64,000 nucleotides of DNA from Gnetum montanum (lineage: Eukaryota; Streptophyta; Gnetopsida; Gnetales; Gnetaceae): positions 64,001 to 128,000 of the forward strand of contig MNCI01002315.1 in assembly GCA_015680685.1 (NCBI GenBank), given 5' to 3'. The position numbers were made by a program, and so were the translations under genes. Below are positions 1 through 11,339 of this stretch, one piece after another. Positions within the stretch are counted from its first letter, which is position 1. Every line of letters begins with the position of its first letter. A model generated the notes under the pieces. The model made no database searches and was not told the origin of the DNA. It saw only the letters and a list, made by a program, of their open reading frames with translations.

Positions 1-441
1 TAACAACATGAATAGTAAATGAAAATAAAGAGATATTAACTAAGAAAATAATAAATAATAATAACAATTAACAATAACAATTAAACAATTAAATCTAAGT
101 GAATGCTGCAATGATGAAGTAATCTCGATCTTTATTTTCAGTCATGTGCACGTCCAAGTACATCACACTCGAATAAAGATGCCATACAATTACAAGCATC
201 ACACTGCGAGCATGAACTGGGAAAATAATCTAACTTCTATGGAAACAAAATGCAAGGGCTTCGCTACAACTAACTAGAAAGGTGCCTAAATGAGGTGGAA
301 GACCCTCTTATTTATAGGCCAGGATAGGTGGCTGTGTAAATGGGGCCACATCGACGCAGGAAGGCTACGTCGATGTAGCCACATATACGAGGCCCCGTAT
401 ACGCGGCCTAGTCAACACATCGACTATATAGCACTTCATCA
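1..441 (-). repeat. Partial LTR A of an Athila-like element
   Basis: On the minus strand this begins TGATGAAGTGC at 441 and runs off the window at 1. It has a dyad-rich U3 around 340-415, including the imperfect palindrome GGCTACGTCGATGTAGCC at 363-380 and GGCCCCGTATACGCGGCC nearby. A TATAAATA-type box lies near 310. A downstream part resembles the R/U5 block of the other lineage I LTRs, with repeated AATAAAG polyadenylation-like motifs. The short ORF at 290-472 is only open LTR sequence. Its abrupt join to LTR B at 441/442 suggests nested insertion or recombination. Confidence 0.65.
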
Positions 442-707
442 AAAAGTGTGTGCTCAGGTACAATTTGCTTGAATAAAGATCCATTCACTTTGAGACTCCT
501 ACTATGGGCACATGGAAATTATTCTATCTCTAGAATGGTAAAATTGCCAGAGTTTTGCTAAGGGTCTAAATCTAGATGTGGAAACAAGGGAAATCCGCCT
601 CTTATTTGTAGAACTGGCGATGGGCTGCAATATCGTGTATGTGATATCGTAGGGACCGACGTGATATCATGTACACGATATCACGTACGCGATATTGCGT
701 CCCATCA
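442..707 (-). repeat. Truncated LTR B, same family as the E2 LTRs
   Basis: Read on the minus strand it starts TGATGGGACGC at 707. It carries GATATC-centred palindromes at 661-700, then the block on 'aataagaggcgg', 'agacccttagc' and 'agtaggagtc' that matches E2 LTRs at 12766 and 18823. It stops at about 'cctgagcacacac' where LTR A begins, so most of U5 is missing. The match to the E2 LTRs is extensive by eye, which supports common family membership. Confidence 0.75.
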
Positions 708-796
708 ATTATTAATGATAGAAGTAGTTCATATTTTTTCATTCCTGAATTCATCTTATTTTTTCAAAGCTATAGCCAATGTATAGTCTTACAGGT

Positions 797-1209
797 TGAT
801 GAGAGCGGTTACTCTAGTAGTTATTCTAGCAGTTATTCTAATTATTAGAGTGGTTACGCTACCGGTTGCTCTAGTAGTTATTCTAATTATTAGAGTGGTT
901 ACTCTAGTGGTTTCTTTAGCAGTTATTCTAATTATTAGAGTAGTTACTCTAATTATTAGAGTAGTTGCTCCCAAGCCTATAAATACAGTGCCTAGGCGCA
1001 CAATTGGGAGAAAGTCTTTTAATAGTCAAGTAGCGAAACTCTTGTAGTCTATTTTAAAGTTAGAGTATTTTCCAATTACCTGTAGTAGGAGGTCAAAGTG
1101 TGGACAAATATTTATTCAAGCATTGATGTACCTGAGCACACCATTGTGTTGACAATAAAGATGAGCTCTTTAATTCATCTTTGTAGCACTTGAGATTTGT
1201 TTTCTCACA
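797..1209 (+). repeat. E1 5' LTR, truncated in U5
   Basis: Starts TGATGAGAGCGG. U3 at 797-970 is a tandem minisatellite of about 45 bp built on TTACTCTAG and the palindrome TCTAATTATTAGA. It has fewer units than the 3' LTR. A TATAAATA box lies near 980, then R/U5 with AATAAAG. Alignment to the 3' LTR ends near 'acatgca' at about 1205, where the sequence jumps into gag. The two opposite ORFs here are minisatellite artefacts. Confidence 0.85.
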
Positions 1210-1214
1210 TGCAC

Positions 1215-1975
1215 GTAGTAAGGGTAAGGGCAAAGTTGTCATCATTGAAGAGGTTGTGGATTCAAAAATAGACAATGATAGTGGATGTGAGATATGTCAA
1301 TATGACCATCCTAAGGGATGTTACCCTATAATCTCACATCTATAGGAGTTTGGGGTGTATGCACTCAACCCATGATTAAACAAAAGGAAAACACCTCAAA
1401 GGCTACCTTATCCTCAAGGTAACCCAAGGCAGTTCCACCAACCCTTAACATATTATCCCAGTGGAATTCCACTAGAACTGATTAAGCAATATCAACAGTG
1501 GGTAGCATCCACAATCATGGGGAATGCCATCACCAAGGCAATAGTATCCTTTCTGGCAGCTTGACCTATATGGATATTACATATAGTAGTTAATCTTCCC
1601 ACATGACTCCACTAGTCACATCACTCCTCAACCTCACTACCAAGCCCATGAGTATTATGGGACTTCCTCTTCTAGAGGCGATATTCTGCATCACATCATC
1701 CTTCTCATTTGGCCGCATCTCTTCCACCAATAGCTCCACTACCACCTGCTCCTGCGATGCAAGGTGAAATACCTACCCAACCATAGCAACATAACACCGC
1801 GAGGGCTATTAACTCTTAACCTACTATTGGTTCCAAAAACCACATGAAGAAAAGACCTTTCTTTAGAACCAACAATCCAACCAAGCCCTTGTAATGACAA
1901 GCGGCTGATTTCTTAGATGCCTTAGTAACAATCAAAACTTCGGAGACCCCTTTAACCTAATCACCGCACTCAACA
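1215..1975 (+). pseudogene. E1 gag C-terminal remnant
   Basis: Only the C-terminal part of a capsid/nucleocapsid gene remains. At about 1280-1325 the frame reads CEICQYDHPKGC, a zinc-knuckle-like CX2CX3HX3C motif also present in E2 (15563) and unit A (about 48010-48070). It is followed by a proline- and serine-rich segment leading into protease. Several stops and frame changes interrupt it. The N-terminal gag domain seen in E2 at 14720-14940 is absent here because of the 5' deletion. E1 keeps a segment at about 1345-1560 that E2 lacks. The product would package element RNA in cytoplasmic particles in an intact relative. Confidence 0.7.
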
Positions 1976-1978
1976 CAT

Positions 1979-2479
1979 ATGGTCATGCTAACACATGTCG
2001 TCACTGAGTGGATCAAAGATGGCCACCTTCCTAGGAAATGCTCTAATCCTGGGAGTCCTCTGATATACTTACAAATCACTAGAAATGCGTTGTGCAAGGA
2101 TTTTTTGGATTCAAGTTTCAGTGTCAACTTGATTTCTCAAGAAATGTACAAGGCCTGGAACCTGCCTCCATTGAAAAAGAGCAACATTTGTCTAGAGTTA
2201 GTCGACCAGTCCATCACTATCCCATTGGGACTGGTGGAAGACATTGTTACCACTGTTTGTGGGTGGTCTTACCTAGCTAACTTCCGAGTGATTCAGGTAA
2301 ACAATGGTAAGGGGGACTTCCCAATCATAATGGGAAGAGCATGGCTAAGCACCATCGGTGCATGCCTAGGAATCTACTATTTTTCTCTAGAAATATCAAA
2401 GGAAAATACATTCATAAAAATTGAGAAGAAGAAAGTTCTGTGCATCGCATACAGTGATACAAGGTGTAATTGCATGTAG
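1979..2479 (+). pseudogene. E1 aspartic protease
   Basis: A 166-codon open stretch encodes a retropepsin-like domain that in an active element would cleave the Gag-Pol polyprotein. The active-site region reads FLDSSFSVNLIS at about residue 43, where E2 reads LLDSGFGVNLIS. The glycine of D-S/T-G is therefore replaced by serine, and catalysis is probably lost. The flap and the C-terminal hydrophobic element IIMGRAWLSTIGA are recognisable. It sits just before RT, as expected for Ty3/gypsy pol. The ORF runs to a stop at 2479 but is only one domain of a broken polyprotein. Confidence 0.75.
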
Positions 2480-2593
2480 AGGTCATGGTTTGTGCAAAGT
2501 TTAGCATTGCCTGTATGCAATTAGTGTGCACAAGTGATTAACATACAAAAATGCCTGTATGTAGTAGCCACACGACAATAAGACACCCAGTGG

Positions 2594-3750
2594 TTGATAG
2601 CTAATCAAGAAAGCAGTTCACTCATATGCATAGAACCAACTGAGTGTTTGACTTGTGCTTACATCAATAGCATAGATGCATTAGAGCAAGTCCACCGCCA
2701 ACTTCCAAGTCTTAACCTTAAAAATATCAACTGGGGAAAGTTGGAAATCCTTGAGAAATTTAAGCAGGAGCCCCTCGAGTTGAAACCATTACCCATCAGT
2801 ATGGAGTACACATTCCTTAAAAATGGAAAACTGGTAATTATCAACACTAAGCTTTCTCCTGAATAGAAAGAAGAACTATTGAAGGTAATAAATAAATGGT
2901 CAGAAGCCTTCACTTGGTCATATCCTGAATTAACTGGAATAGATCCTAGGATATGCCAACATAGAATTTACATTGATCCCTTCATGAAGCCTTGAAGACA
3001 ACCACGAAGGCGATTGAACCCTAAGCTGAAGCAAGTAGTTAAAGAAGAAATTGAATAGCTTCTCAAGGCTAGGTTCATATACCCCATTGCTGATAGTGAA
3101 TGGGTTAGCCCCTTAGTTATTGTGCCTAAAAAGGGAGGCAAATGGAGGGTGTGCATAGATTTTAGGCTACTAAATATGGCAACATTCAAAGATCACTTTC
3201 CATTACCATTTGTCAACCAAATCTTAGAAACCATCACAGGGCATCACTATTAACGAAATAAAAATTACCCCAGAAGACCAAGATAAGACTATGTTCACCA
3301 GTCCTTGGGGAATGTTCGCATACAAATAGATGCTATTTGGCTTGTGTAGTGCCCTTGCAACATTTCAATGACTAGTTCTAAGCATATTCCAACAGTAGAT
3401 AGGGAATGGCATGGAGGTCTTTATGGATGACTTCTCCACTTATGGAGCAAACTTTGATCAATCCTTGGACTAGTTGGAGCAAGTGTTAAAAGATGTGTAG
3501 AAACCAATGAGGCTCAATTGGCAGAAAAGCCATTGGATGGTCCAAGAAGGCGTAGTACTAGGATGAAAAATCTCACACATAGGGATAGAGGTAGACCCTG
3601 AGAAAATCAAAATTATCCAAGAAATTACCCGTTAATCGAAAACTATCAAAGATATTTGGTCATTCCTTGGACATACTGGCTACTATAGGAGATTTATTGA
3701 GAACTTTTCAAAGGTTGTCAAACCATTGGTGGAATTAATGAAAAGGGATG
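2594..3750 (+). pseudogene. E1 reverse transcriptase
   Basis: The RT begins with a linker reading INWGKLEILEKF, then GIDPRICQHRIYI, then finger and palm blocks WVSPLVIVPKKGGKWRVCID and FPLPFVNQILE. The catalytic box at about 3418-3440 reads VFMDDFSTYG, with both aspartates kept; FMDDFS is typical of Athila-type RT. The frame is broken by stops at 2863, near 2992 and 3056 and further on. Several fit CAG to TAG changes, for instance in an expected glutamate-glutamine-leucine. A frame shift lies between the palm blocks near 3240-3300. In an intact copy this enzyme makes cDNA from the element RNA. Confidence 0.85.
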
Positions 3751-4420
3751 TACCTTTCAAGTGGACTAGGGAATGCGAATTAGCTTTCCAAACTCTGAAA
3801 TAGAAGCTAGTAGAAACACCCATTCTACAAGCTCTTGACTGGTCCAAACCATTTCATATCATGATTGACACATCCAACTATGCTTTAGGAGCTGTACTTA
3901 CATAGTTAGATGACCAGAAGCATCCTTATTACATCCACTATGCAAGTAGAAGTATTGTTGCTGCACAAATTAACTACACTACCATAGAGAAAGAATTAAT
4001 GGATGTAGTGTTTGCACTAGAAAAGTTTAGACACTATGTATTGGGATATAAAGTATATATATACATACGGATCATAGTGCAATCCGATTCCTCATGAATA
4101 AGCCAATGGTAAGCCCTCGTATCATATGATGGCTTGTAAGCTTACAAGAGTTCAATTTAATGATGATTGATTGCAAGGGCACTGAGAATGTAGTTGCTAA
4201 TCATTTATCTTAGTTGCGATGGGACAACAAAGAGGATGAGTATCCAATTTCTAATCATTTCCTTGATGAATTCCTCTTTGTTGGTGTAGTGAATAATCAA
4301 TCACCCATAGAGATAAATTGGTACAGTTGCATTCTTACCTATCTCCTTACCCAACAAAGATCACAAGAGTTAAACCTTAAGAAGAAACAACAGTTTGTTC
4401 ACCGAGCTAAGTAGTTTATG
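3751..4420 (+). pseudogene. E1 RNase H and connector to integrase
   Basis: Downstream of RT the frame reads FKWTRECELAFQTLK, a stop, then a Ty3-type RNase H with HIMIDTSNYALGAVL and YASRSIVAAQINYTTIEKEL. These match conserved blocks carrying the catalytic aspartate and glutamate. Stops occur within 'LT*LDD' and 'LK*KLV', again at CAG-like positions. The connector RWDNKEDEYPISNHF at 4214-4260 has a clear relative in unit B near 57000. The domain would remove RNA from the RNA:DNA hybrid during reverse transcription. Confidence 0.8.
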
Positions 4421-5669
4421 GGAGATCAATGGGCAACTTTACAAAGTGTGTCCTGATGGCTTGGTTTGATTGTGTGTTCTTGATATAGATCAATTGCGAG
4501 TTCTCCAAGATGCTCATGATGGTTCTTCTGGGGGTCATTACGCTAGGAGACAAACAACCATCAAGATTCTACTTGTAGAATATTATTGGCCTACATTATT
4601 TCAGGATGCCCATTGTTTCGTCCAATCTTGTGAGCGCTGTCAATGTGATGGGGGAATAACTGCTAGAATGGAGGATCCATGACAATGGATTCAACTGTTA
4701 GAACCCTTTGACATTTGGGGAATTGATTTTATGGGGCCAATTACACCAATGTCCAATGAAAAAGCTTATATTATTATTGCTGTTGATTACCTAACAAAAT
4801 GGGTCGAAGAAACTACTATTAAGGATTATACATCATCTACAACAGCATGATTTGTTCAACAAAAAATTATAAACAGGTTTGGTGTGTTGCGTGCACTTAT
4901 TTCAAACAATCGTACACACTTCACAGGTGCAATGTTTTGGAAATTAATGTAACACTTAGGGGTTGAGCATAAATTGACTACACCATACCACCCCCAAGCG
5001 AACGGTCAAGCAGAAGTTACCAATAGGGAGATTATGAAGATATTGACAAGAACGATTAGGAAGTTTAGGTGAGACTGGACCACTAAACTGAACGATGCTC
5101 TTTAGGCATACCGCTACACATGGAAACTCCCTATAGTCTACTCTCCCTATGAGTTAGTGTACGGTAAATTACAAATGATTCCCATTCAAACTAAGCTTCA
5201 TACACTATCCATGGCATGTGACCTCAACTTTGACATTGATCTAGCACATAAACAACAATTAATAATCCTTAACTTGCTAGATGAAAATCGATTAGCTGCC
5301 CTGTCATCTAACGAATTGCACAAGGCCTTCAATAAACAATTTCATGACCTAAGAATTAGGAAAGTTAAATATCAGCCAGGAGATAAGGTTCTTTACTAGA
5401 ATCCAACACATGTGCCACAACATACTAAATTTCAAACACTGTGGGAAGGACCTTATATTATTTATGCAACTTTTCCTTTAGGGGCCATGACAATATACAA
5501 ACCTGAGAGCTTGGATAAGAAACTTTTGGTCAACATGCAACAAACCAAACCTCTCCAAGAGCTTAGGACAACCAATACATATGCTGCCTCTCTTGATGGA
5601 CAACCCTGCTTACTATTTTGGATCTCCTCCTTCCAACTTAGCCATGGGGGAGATGGCCACCTATGCTAA
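4421..5669 (+). pseudogene. E1 integrase
   Basis: An HHCC zinc-binding N-terminus is visible at 4510-4670 (DAHDGSSGGHY then SCERCQCDGG). The core keeps the first catalytic aspartate in WGIDFMGPI and the glutamate in [10 protein letters not shown]. The second block reads SNNRTHF where SDNGTHF is usual, so the middle aspartate has become asparagine. The C-terminal region carries the GDKVLY and WEGPYII blocks at 5375-5460. At least six stops interrupt it; most fit CAG, CAA, CGA or TGG mutated by C-to-T or G-to-A. The enzyme would insert element cDNA into chromosomal DNA. Confidence 0.85.
5644..5656 (+). promoter_or_regulatory. Internal polypurine tract at the end of E1 pol
   Basis: The purine run in ATGGGGGAGATGG resembles the 3' polypurine tract of the same family, GTGGGGGTA, and the E2 counterparts share TCAGTYATGGGGG at both sites. 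Its recurrence at the same place in E2 (16919) and unit B (55578) suggests function, perhaps a second plus-strand primer. Confidence 0.45.
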
Positions 5670-6222
5670 CCATTCTAGACCCTCAGTTCTTTTTGAATTT
5701 TTGTTTTACACATTTTTTCAACTTTTCTTATTTTTGTTTTACACCATCGTTCATGTTTTTACTATTTCTTTGTTTGCTTGATTTACTTTTATTTGTCATA
5801 TAATAAGTGCTCATGATGGTGGATTGAATTATATCACATTGATTGCTAATGTTTGGTTTTTGCCTTTGAATTATGATGCTGATATTAAGGTATGGTTCTT
5901 TTGGTAAAATAGGCAATGAGTCCATGCTATCCACTCATCCTTACAACTCTATGGTCTCCTTTGGCTTGGAACTATATAGTCCCCTTTTTCTAAGTAAACT
6001 TGTTAATGAATTGGTGGTTGGGTATTTTTCAAATCAAGGAAAGACTCAAAGGATGAAAAGGGTGTGACTTCAAGGGGATTCGATGCGTTGATGCTGGCCA
6101 TTCTCTTAGGGTGCTTGGATTCTTCTTCTTAGGTTTTTTGCCATTTTGACATTATTCAAATATTAGGAAGTTGAGTGAATAAAAATAAGTCTTTGCATGG
6201 TGTGGTTCTCATGCATAAACAT

Positions 6223-6274
<52 letters not shown>

Positions 6275-7554
6275 GAGAGAGAAATAGAAAAAGGTGAGAA
6301 TTCAAAGCACACCCCTTAGACATAATAAAGAAATATGGGCTACAAGTGCTGGTTATGGCACTAAAAAGACATGTTACCCATACCTGAAGGTTCCCTCTAA
6401 CTAAGGCCATTTCTTGCTTCCTACTTCTCCATCTCACTCTCCTTGGGATGGTGATCACTCTTTGTGGAAGCATTCTTGTTGCCTCAAGAGGATGGACTAG
6501 CCAAGTGTATTGATGCGAGGTCACTGAATGTGGTTGGTTTGAGTTTGGATTGGGATGAGTTCTACTTAGTTATATTAACCATGAAATACACATGGGGCTT
6601 TACACAACCTTGTTCTTGGGATTCCATTCCATTCTCTCCTCTCCATCTTTCTTCATTTTCCACCTCATTGTTGATTTTATCATTAGTCCATTTTGGGTTG
6701 ATGCATTTTTTTTCTTTGGTGAATTCTTGTGGGTAAGTTTTCAACTCTTGCTTCCAAATGACATTCCTAGAGCCTGCAGACTCTTTGGTTTGTAGGTTTG
6801 TCAAGGCATAAAGGGCATGAGCCTGCTTTGGGGAGGACCCACTTGCATATCTTTTAGTTTGGTTAAGTTAAGTTCTTTACCCGTAGACATTGTTACAATC
6901 AAATTCTTTTTATTTACCCCATCCATGTCATCCAAATTGTATGCACCTTCACAACTGTTTGTAATGAATTCCTTTTTATTGTTGTAAATACCCTCTTTCA
7001 ACTAATCCTTCTGTCAAGCTTTCTCTGAATTGTATGGATCACTTCTATTATTTAACCCATTTGTCAATCTTTCCACTAGCAATATCAAGCAAGAAATCTA
7101 TCACAATCACAACTTGGCTAGATAAAATCACCGGTGAGACAAAGTATTCAGCCATTATTTATGTATTATATATACTAATCCTTGGTTTTGTTGTGATTGT
7201 AGTGGGAAGCATGGATTGGAGGTAGACCTATCGTCACCAAGAAGGATGAAACCATATCACTCACGGGAGATTGTTCATGACCACTGAATCTCTTTTACCT
7301 TTCCCTCATTCTTCTATTTCCAAGAGGGGTTGGATGTCCTTTGGATCCATTGGTGTTCTTTCCTAATTGTCATGAACATCAATTTTGTACGTAATTGTAA
7401 TATTGTATGCTTGGGCACTTCTGTATTTGTTTGTTTTCTCTATGTCACTCTGCATGTCAGTCAAATCAGTCCACATCCCCCTAATATATTTTGTAAAGAA
7501 CTTGTTTCTCTTCTTCTATACTTGAGGACGAGTTTTCATTCAGTCGTGGGGGTA
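5670..7554 (+). other. E1 long 3' untranslated region
   Basis: About 1.9 kb without a convincing gene. It aligns in blocks with the same part of E2 (16935-18822) and, in its first part, with units A and B: the 'gtctttgcatggtgtggttctca' block, the 'ggcatgggtaacatg'-type block and the 'aagggcatgagcctgctttgggga' block. Units A and B diverge after this and carry a spacer and accessory ORF; E1 has neither. A GA microsatellite lies inside. The last bases are the polypurine tract GTGGGGGTA beside the LTR. Confidence 0.7.
6229..6282 (+). repeat. GA dinucleotide microsatellite
   Basis: A run of GA repeats with one GC interruption in the E1 3' UTR. The matching place in E2 (about 17525-17545) has a short A-rich run instead, so it expanded in E1. 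Its minus-strand serine-leucine reading frame is an artefact. Confidence 0.95.
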
Positions 7555-8323
7555 TGATGGGAGCGGTTACTCTAGCGGTTACTCTAGCAGTTATTCTAAT
7601 TATTAGAGCAGTTACTCTAGTGGTTACTCTAGTAGTTATTCTAATTATTAGAGTGGTTACTCTAGCGGTTACTCTAGTAGTTATTCTAATTATTAGAGTG
7701 GTTACTCTAGCGGTTACTTTAGCAGTTATTCTAATTATTATAGTGCTTACTCTAATTATTAGAGTAGTTGCTCCCAAGCTTATAAATACAGTGCCTAGGC
7801 GTACAATTGGGAGAAAGTCTTTTAGTAGTCAAATAGCGAAACTCTTGTAGTTTGTTTGAAAGTTAAAGTATTTTCCAAGTGCTTGTAGTAGGAGGTCGAA
7901 GTGTGGACGGATCTTTATTCAAGAATTAATGTACCTAAGCATACCATTGTGTTGGCAATAAAGATGAGCTCTTTGATTCATCCTTGCAACACTTGAGATA
8001 TGTTTTCTTATGCATTTATTTTATTTTATTTTATTTTATGCACTTTACATTTATGTTATTANAGTTAAATTAGTCACTTAGTTACCTCTCTCCTTCCCTA
8101 CTAGCGTAGGACATAAAAACATAAAAGCTATAAAAATCATATGCCTCAAGCTTACTTAACCATATAATCGTGACATACAGGTAAGCTTGGGAAGACAACA
8201 ATCAACCAACCTATCCTTATTCCACAAGGGTGCATAAGCACTTAGTCCTTGGAATTCGACCAGATCGTGCGTGAAATGCTTGTATTCATATGGTTGAGCA
8301 TAGGGGTACCTTGCTGCTCATCA
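7555..8323 (+). repeat. E1 3' LTR
   Basis: Starts TGATGGGAGCGG directly after the polypurine tract and ends CTCATCA. U3 (7555-7772) holds about four to five 45-bp units combining TTACTCTAGYGG with the palindrome TCTAATTATTAGA. The TATAAATA box is at 7781-7788. R/U5 carries AATAAAG near 7960 and the 'tagttacctctctccttccc' and 'gtatggttgagcatagg' blocks shared with E2 LTRs. The ambiguous base N is at 8062. It is 769 bp long. Confidence 0.9.
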
Positions 8324-11300
8324 CATGTCTTATTTATAGCTAGTTTTCTATCTAAAAATTCCTTGCCATAACTCTTCTAATTTTGCAACATTTTACATTC
8401 CTCCATTTAAGGATTCACTCTAAAAATATTTTGGTTAAGGCTCATACTTTTTGGCATTCTTTCACAAGTATGAATTGATGCTATTATTACTATTATTATT
8501 AGTTTTCTTTAATTTTGTAAATTTGTTGATCTTCAAGTTAAATATCTTTACTATTCTATCTTCTTCTTTGGACAATTCTTTCTTTTTTTTATCCTTTATA
8601 TATTTATGGATTGAATCCAATTAAACACACTTTGAGTTTTCAATTTTTGTTAACTCTTTGTGTTGTTTCTTCTTTCTCAAAATTTTTTTCTTTTGTACAA
8701 GATTCATTCTTTCTATGCACTCCAATTTCCTCAGTCTAAAATTCATTCTTCCTATGGGTTCAAATTTCCTTTGTCTAGAACTCTTTCTTCTTGTGGCTCA
8801 ATGAGGAATTATACTTGTGATTTTTGGAAAGAAGAAATTTAAACTCATATGAATAAAAATTAGGAGTTTAGATTTCTTACATATTTATGGGATAGATCGA
8901 TTCTAATGATCAAACTTACTACATTATGAATAGAACAAGTTGGTTATTCATTCTAATTTTCATTGTCATTTTTCATATGAATAAGTGCTAAGAATCATGT
9001 GTCTATCATTCTAGCAATGGAATTACACTTTTTGTACTTGAATCAATGAAGAACCAATTTCATAATACCCATTCCAGATATTGTGATAGTATGGGTTAGG
9101 ATTTTAGACTACATCACCTACTGCACACTACTATAAGTTCCTTAAAAACACTAAATTATCTTATAATTTGATTTAATAATAGCAAGTATTGCTCTTAGTA
9201 CCAAGAGGAACACTAAATAGGTTGGTAAAACCTAATGGAACTTGCCTATTATTAATCAATGGGTGTTGCACATTCATTTTTAGTTCCTAACATTAGGTAG
9301 TGTTACTTATTTTTACTACAAGAACTATTGATTAGTTTGGATGGATAACTTATAGCAAAAATTTTTCATTATTTGAAAAAAATATTGTTAACTCAAAGAT
9401 TGAAACTAATGTTGACAAGGATGCTATAGTTAATGATAAATATTTTGGATGTGAGATCAATCATGATTGATAATATGTGCTATAATTTTCTATTGGATCT
9501 TCCTTTCATATAAAAGTTGGTATTTCACCAAAGCTTTCTATTACTAGCTTGAATCTTTTTGCTATTTTAAGTTTAGGTATGGATGCTGATAGTGATGTAA
9601 ATGTTGTTCAAATTGTGCCCATCCTCCCTATGAACAATTAATTTTTCTTTCTTGATTTTTCAAAACATAAATTGGAAGGCTATACACCTTAATAGAAATC
9701 CTTGAAATTGGAAAGGTTTTTTATTTCATGTTAATTTTGGTATTTTCTACTAAGTACAAAAGTATGTAATGTACTATCATTTTTTTGATAATTAATAATA
9801 TTATTTTTGAAGTTTAACAACCCTCATTACTACCAAAAATTTTCAAATCATAAACAAGGATCCATAAGACTTCTAATGCAATATTATCTGTTCAAAGATA
9901 ACACCCATATTGTTGAATTTAGCCTTTAAGAGAAGTAACATGCCCAAATAATGATTAGCATTTATTATCATAGACATGATCTCTAATGAGTAACCTTCAC
10001 AGCACTTTATGGAACATACTACATGTTACAAATTATTGTAAACATCATAAAACATTCCATGGTTCATCATCATCATCTTGGATAGGAGGGAGGTGTCAGA
10101 CCCATCATCATCATCTTAGTCTTATCTCACTTACATGGGATAGTGCCATTAAGGAAGATCATGACCACACAAACGGGGTCTTGAAATATTAATATAATTA
10201 TAAATTCAAAACAAGCTAAAAAACTTGTCGTAGATAAAGTTTTAGAGAGATGGTAAAATGAGGCATAAACTGAAAAGAAAAAACCTTTATTTTTACTCAT
10301 AAAACATTAGATGTGGTAAACATGATAAAGTAGAATATTTACATGTAACAATTCTAATATTCTTGAGGGCATTAATTAATAGAGTAAGAATGGGATCACA
10401 CCATCTTCAAGTTGAAATTGGGAGATAGAATAATAAGTAGTATGAAGATAAAATATGTTAGTTGTATTCATTGCTAGTAGTAGAAGATGATTAACATGTA
10501 TTATTAAAATGTTGTGCAACACAATTTTTAGAATAAAATGACAAATCTCTAGTCAATCTTTATATGAGCTATGTAAGCTACTTATCGAAGTAAATGTTCA
10601 TTTATACTAAGATCTTTAATACAAAGGATGAAAAAAATAAAAAATAAAAAAACAAATTTATTTTACAAAAATTTAAATATGTAGGAAATTATTATATACA
10701 AAATTGATTAAAATGAATAATATGAATTTTGATGCACATGTCTATAAACTAAAGCAACTTGCTTCTCGTACGTCTAAGATCGAAGTTTTCATTTCTACAA
10801 GGAATCTCTCCTCTACTTGGGTTCCGTTTCACTTTTCTTTTACAACCATGTTTGCTTTATCTTTTACGATGTCTTCATGCATTCTAATGCATCTTCTTTT
10901 CTTTATTGTTCACTTGTCATGGTCTTCTATTGGAGTTCTTACTTCATTTTACTTCCTCATACCATCAAGTCTTTCCATTCTTAGTCTAGTGACTCTTCAT
11001 AAATAACTTGATTAGTTTTTTTTTGTTAACATGTTATCTTGTATTAATTAATCTTTCATCATTGTTTATTTTCTCACATGAATAATTTGTTTATTTTTTT
11101 TATATACATGAGATATGCATTTTTCCATTTTTTTCATGAATTCTTTTACTTTCTTCTTCCAGGAAAATCAAAAGGTAAACTTTCATGAGGGTGAATTAGT
11201 AATCCAACAATCCTAAGGAATTATATAGCAAAAGTATTCAAGTTACATGATGATTGGGCACATCTTTGGTACTTAAGATTTATTGCTACTAATATGTATT

Positions 11301-11339
11301 TTTGGGTCTATATAGAGATCATAAAATTTCAGTTTTAAT
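8324..11339. other. AT-rich unassigned region
   Basis: No gene or complete mobile element is recognisable in these 3 kb. It holds a short TTA/TAT-rich run near 8485-8505 and an imperfect triplicate of about 40 bp at 8695-8800 ('attcattctt..tatg..ttcaaatttcctt'). Two short ATC-repeat runs lie near 10060-10078 and 10101-10117. The open frames at 8660-8842, 9986-10192 and 10704-11006 have no recognisable domain and lie in skewed AT-rich sequence, so I do not call them genes. Confidence 0.5.

Larger units (their letters stand above)
797..8323 (+). mobile_element. E1: decayed Athila-like LTR retrotransposon
   Basis: The order is 5' LTR fragment, gag tail, protease, RT, RNase H, integrase, long 3' UTR, polypurine tract, 3' LTR. 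The FMDDFS form of the RT active site and the 1.9-kb region after pol fit the Athila lineage of Ty3/gypsy. The rest of the 5' LTR, the PBS and most of gag are deleted. Flanks read CAGGT (792-796) and CATGT (8324-8328), a possible 5-bp target duplication with one mismatch. Many stops interrupt pol, so the copy cannot be autonomous. The LTR U3 consists of a 45-bp minisatellite. Confidence 0.9.

Noticed and set aside
6156-6524. 122-codon minus-strand ORF with a serine-leucine run
   Set aside because: The run is the GA microsatellite; the rest shows no domain and is not conserved in E2.
7481-7850. Two opposite long ORFs with repeated TLAV/ITRVT motifs (and the same at 789-1047)
   Set aside because: They lie in the U3 minisatellite, which has no stops in either strand because of its base pattern. 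They are not genes.
10704-11006. 100-codon ORF in the unassigned region
   Set aside because: Hydrophobic because of T-rich DNA; there is no domain, no homologous copy in the window and no clear promoter.
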